Shown: in pieces, positions 18,626 to 20,989 of the stretch
Layout of the letters: each line of letters begins with the position of its first letter
How positions within the stretch are numbered: the first letter of the stretch is position 1
Assembly: GCA_001724245.1 (NCBI GenBank)
Contig: MEDX01000087.1
Coordinates: 1 to 20,989 of the forward strand
Direction: 5' to 3'
From: Fonticula-like sp. SCN 57-25
Taxonomy: Eukaryota; Nucleariida; Rotosphaerida
DNA: 20,989 nucleotides
Notes under the pieces: generated by a model
What the model was told of the DNA's origin: nothing
The model's database searches: none
Seen by the model: only the letters and a program-made list of their open reading frames with translations
Program-made: the position numbers and the translations under genes

Positions 18626-20832
18626 CGAGACTGGCGTCGTCGGGGATCTCGAGCAGCCGACGAATATCCTCGTCGTTGAAGCCGAGCATATACAGCACAG
18701 TGGCAAGGCTGCTGTCGTTGACGCGGAATGGCGCCCTCTCCTGTACGATGGGCTTGGCGCGGAACGCGACCCCGACGCCGGCATCGGCGAGCATCAAGAG
18801 GTCATTGGCGCCATCGCCGACGGCCAGGATCTGCGACCTGTCTATCCCGTGCTTCTCCGCAAGCATGTTGAGCACCTGGGCCTTGCGCTTGGCGTCCACA
18901 ATGTCGCCCACGACCTGCCCCGTAAAGTTGCCGCCAGCGTCCACTTCCAGCGTGTTGGCAAAGCAATAGTCTAGGCCAAGCACAGACTTTATGTGCTCGG
19001 CAAGCGGCAGGAACCCGCCCGACACCACGACAAGGATGCACCCCAGCCGCTTGAGGCTGCGGCATAGCGTGAGGGCGCCGTTGGTGAGCTCGAGGTTATC
19101 CCGGACAACGTCAAAGTACGACGACGGGTGACCACCAAGCAGCTCGACGCGCTACGCAACGACGCGTGAGCAGGAGAATGTGACAAGAAAAAGAAACGTA
19201 CCTTGCGCAACGACCATTGAAAATCGAGCTTGCCAGACATGGCTTCGGCCGTGATCTGGCTCACTTGAGCTTGCTTGCCGGCGAGGGCGGCGAGCTCGTC
19301 AATGACCTCCTGCTGGATGAGCGTCGAGTCCATGTCAAACAGCACGAGTCGCTTGTGGCGCCTAAACACATTCTCCTTTTGCAAGTGAATGTCAATCTTG
19401 TACGACGTCGCGAGCTCCCGCAGCGAGAGGCTCAGATCCGCGGTGATCTCGGGCGTCTCGGGGATGCCGACGCTCATTTCGAGTGCGCGGCAGCACCGCT
19501 CTGACAGCCGCTTCGTGCTCAGGACGGCGACGCCATAGTGAATGAACAGGTTGACAGTGTCCGACAGCGCCTGCGCCGAGATATCCTCGGGCGCAACGAG
19601 CGTGACAACAAAGTTGGCGCTCGGGTCAAGCCTCTGCTGCAGCTCGGGCTCGGCGAGCGTGTGGTCGCTGTTAATCGAGAGGCGTAAGCAAATGCAAACA
19701 AAAAAATTTAATACAACGCACGATGCAGACGGGATTTCAAAGTTGACGACGGCGTTCAGCCTTGCCGCGTCTTCCGTCAGCTCGCGAAAAACGTCCACGT
19801 CGTCCGAGTGTAGGGCGACGAGCGCGCCGACCGTCATTGCGTGGTGCACGCGCGCGAGGCTCACGTCGTGTATGACCGACTTGTACCTGGCGAGCGCGCG
19901 CACCATGCACCCGAGAATATCGGTGCCCTGGGACCCCGTGACGGTCACAACGATACGCTGGGCGAGCTTGGGCGACTGCTCGGCGCGCTGCGACGCGGCT
20001 GCCTTGAACAGCTGCAGCGGCCCCGACGACGATGACGTGGACGTAGGCCCGTTCGCGGCAAACACGGCGCTCTGAAGGATGGCGGGAGTGTCCTCGTGCT
20101 GGACGCGGGGCCTCTTTTGCGGCGCCGATGATGCGGCAACCTCGGACACCAGGCGCGACTTTAACTCGGCCAACGACAGGTTCTTGGTAACGGGAAGCAT
20201 CGCAATGCGGTATAAATACGACGAGCGGATATTCAAATTCGTGTGCTTTTCGAGCTTTTTGAGGATCTTGATTATTCCAGTGTAGTTGAGCACCACAAAG
20301 TTTTCGAGCGACACGATCCGCTCGAGGAGCGCGTGCGAAGCTGCGCTCGCCTCAGTTTCGCCCGGTCCTACTCGCCGCACTTAGCATACTACAAAGGCTA
20401 AAGTATACCGCACCTTCAGCGTGCGAAGCGGTCCGCGTGCGTGAGCTTTCCTGCTCCTGCCGGGCAGCGCGGATGGCAGCGACCTCTTCCACGTAGCATG
20501 CGTTCAGGCGGAGCACCTGCGAGTCGAGCTCGGTCAGGAAGAGCACAACCGAGCTATTCAGCAGATCTAGGCGCTCGTGCACCAACTGGGGAAAGTTGGG
20601 CACCAGGATCGAGTCCAGGGAGGACCCGGCCGCCGTGTAATCTTTGGGAAACCATGCAGAGCCCGTGCGCGTCCGCAGCGGACGAATGATGCGCTTGAGG
20701 GGCTGCAGAGAAGAGAGATCAGAGATGCCAAAGGAATGGTAACAAAGTTCGCACCTTGTACTCTATGCTTGCGGTCCGGAACGGCTCTTCGAGCTGCGAC
20801 CGCCGCTCCTCGAGGTACTTGCCGTACTTCAT
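18618..20832 (-). CDS. SPX-ACT-ACT-phosphoserine phosphatase fusion
   Basis: Exons on the minus strand: 20832-20755, 20702-20414, 20367-19722, 19667-19202 and 19151-18618, giving 670 residues. The phosphatase hydrolyses O-phosphoserine to serine and Pi, the last step of the phosphorylated serine pathway. Its HAD motifs are complete: nucleophile FDMDSTL (D449, D451), SGGF (S537), Lys in AKRK (K581) and GDGAND (D606, D610). Before it lie two ACT-like segments (about 258-335 and 350-430), as in the ACT-ACT-SerB layout of some bacteria. The N-terminus is an SPX domain (about 1-180), starting MKYGKYLEERR and closing with LNYTGIIKILKKLEKHT at 149-165; SPX domains bind inositol pyrophosphates. A linker at about 185-257 has a basic QKRPRV patch. 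One uninterrupted exon (20367-19722) codes for both the SPX end and the first ACT-like domain, so the fusion does not depend on a splice guess. An in-frame stop lies upstream and ATG 20832 is the first ATG. Confidence 0.93.
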
Positions 20833-20989
20833 GCCAGCGGTGGGCACAACCTTGGCAACAACAGGGCAACAACGTCGCACGCGCCAAATCTCACGGGGCA
20901 ACGGGATATTCGAATCATTACGGATCAGACCACGTGGATGGTATCATTACGCCCCTCTGCAAAGTGCGCGGCAAGCGCGAGTGCCCGCG
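20833..20989 (-). promoter_or_regulatory. Upstream region of the SPX-phosphatase gene
   Basis: These 157 bp run from the SPX start to the window edge. GGCAACAAC occurs twice (20854-20862 and 20865-20873), 11 bp apart. No TATA box is seen. Several short open frames cross the right edge on both strands, but none has enough length or features to be called a gene. Confidence 0.35.

Noticed and set aside
20833-20901. N-terminal extension of the SPX protein
   Set aside because: The upstream frame has no ATG before an in-frame stop, and MKYGKYLEE is the normal SPX start.
1-20989. CRISPR arrays, insertion sequences, rRNA or tRNA genes, riboswitches
   Set aside because: I looked for repeats with spacers, terminal inverted repeats with transposase frames and conserved RNA motifs on both strands and saw none.

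Overview
The window is nuclear DNA of a gene-dense eukaryote with many small spliceosomal introns. I modelled 40 introns by hand; most are 43-63 nt, the smallest are 33, 34 and 38 nt, and only three exceed 100 nt. Exons are GC-rich and introns are locally T-rich, often with CTAAC or CTGAC branch-like sites. The Erv41/ERGIC2 protein carries fungal-type landmarks and the Ase1-like protein also looks fungal, so my best guess is a fungus or close relative with a compact genome. An unusual myosin and a NO VEIN-type ATPase suggest an early-diverging lineage. The assignment is inference, and no species is claimed.

Layout from left to right. (1) 1-1719, minus: Ase1/PRC1/MAP65 microtubule bundler, 3' end cut off by the window. 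(2) 1905-4209, plus: a 694-residue coiled-coil protein, divergent from (1). (3) 4362-9837, minus: a 1582-residue myosin with motor, two IQ motifs, an EF-hand pair and three RA-like (ubiquitin-fold) segments. (4) 10218-10496, plus: a small hydrophobic ORF of uncertain status behind a TATA-like box. (5) 10716-11908, plus: Erv41/ERGIC2 cargo receptor. (6) 11980-18397, minus: a NO VEIN-like GHKL ATPase of up to 1976 residues, apparently joined to an N-terminal ankyrin domain, with a PD-(D/E)XK-like C-terminal domain. (7) 18618-20832, minus: a 670-residue protein joining an SPX domain to two ACT-like domains and a complete phosphoserine phosphatase.

The genes do not form one pathway; this is ordinary eukaryotic gene order with short spacers of 71-380 bp. 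Three proteins stand out by architecture. The SPX-ACT-ACT-phosphatase would join inositol pyrophosphate/phosphate sensing to the last step of serine synthesis in one chain. The myosin joins calcium/calmodulin-type inputs and Ras-type inputs to a motor. The ankyrin-NO VEIN fusion depends on one 49-nt intron.

The clearest signal outside protein coding is in the three long introns of the myosin gene. They carry A-tracts (T-tracts in the RNA sense) spaced close to 10.5 bp, the pattern of intrinsically curved DNA. Intron donors are also biased: 32 of the 40 modelled donors read GTRCG instead of the usual GTAAG or GTATG. All splice models were made by eye from reading frame, splice motifs and family knowledge, without transcript data. 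The total coding length of every complete multi-exon model is a multiple of three.
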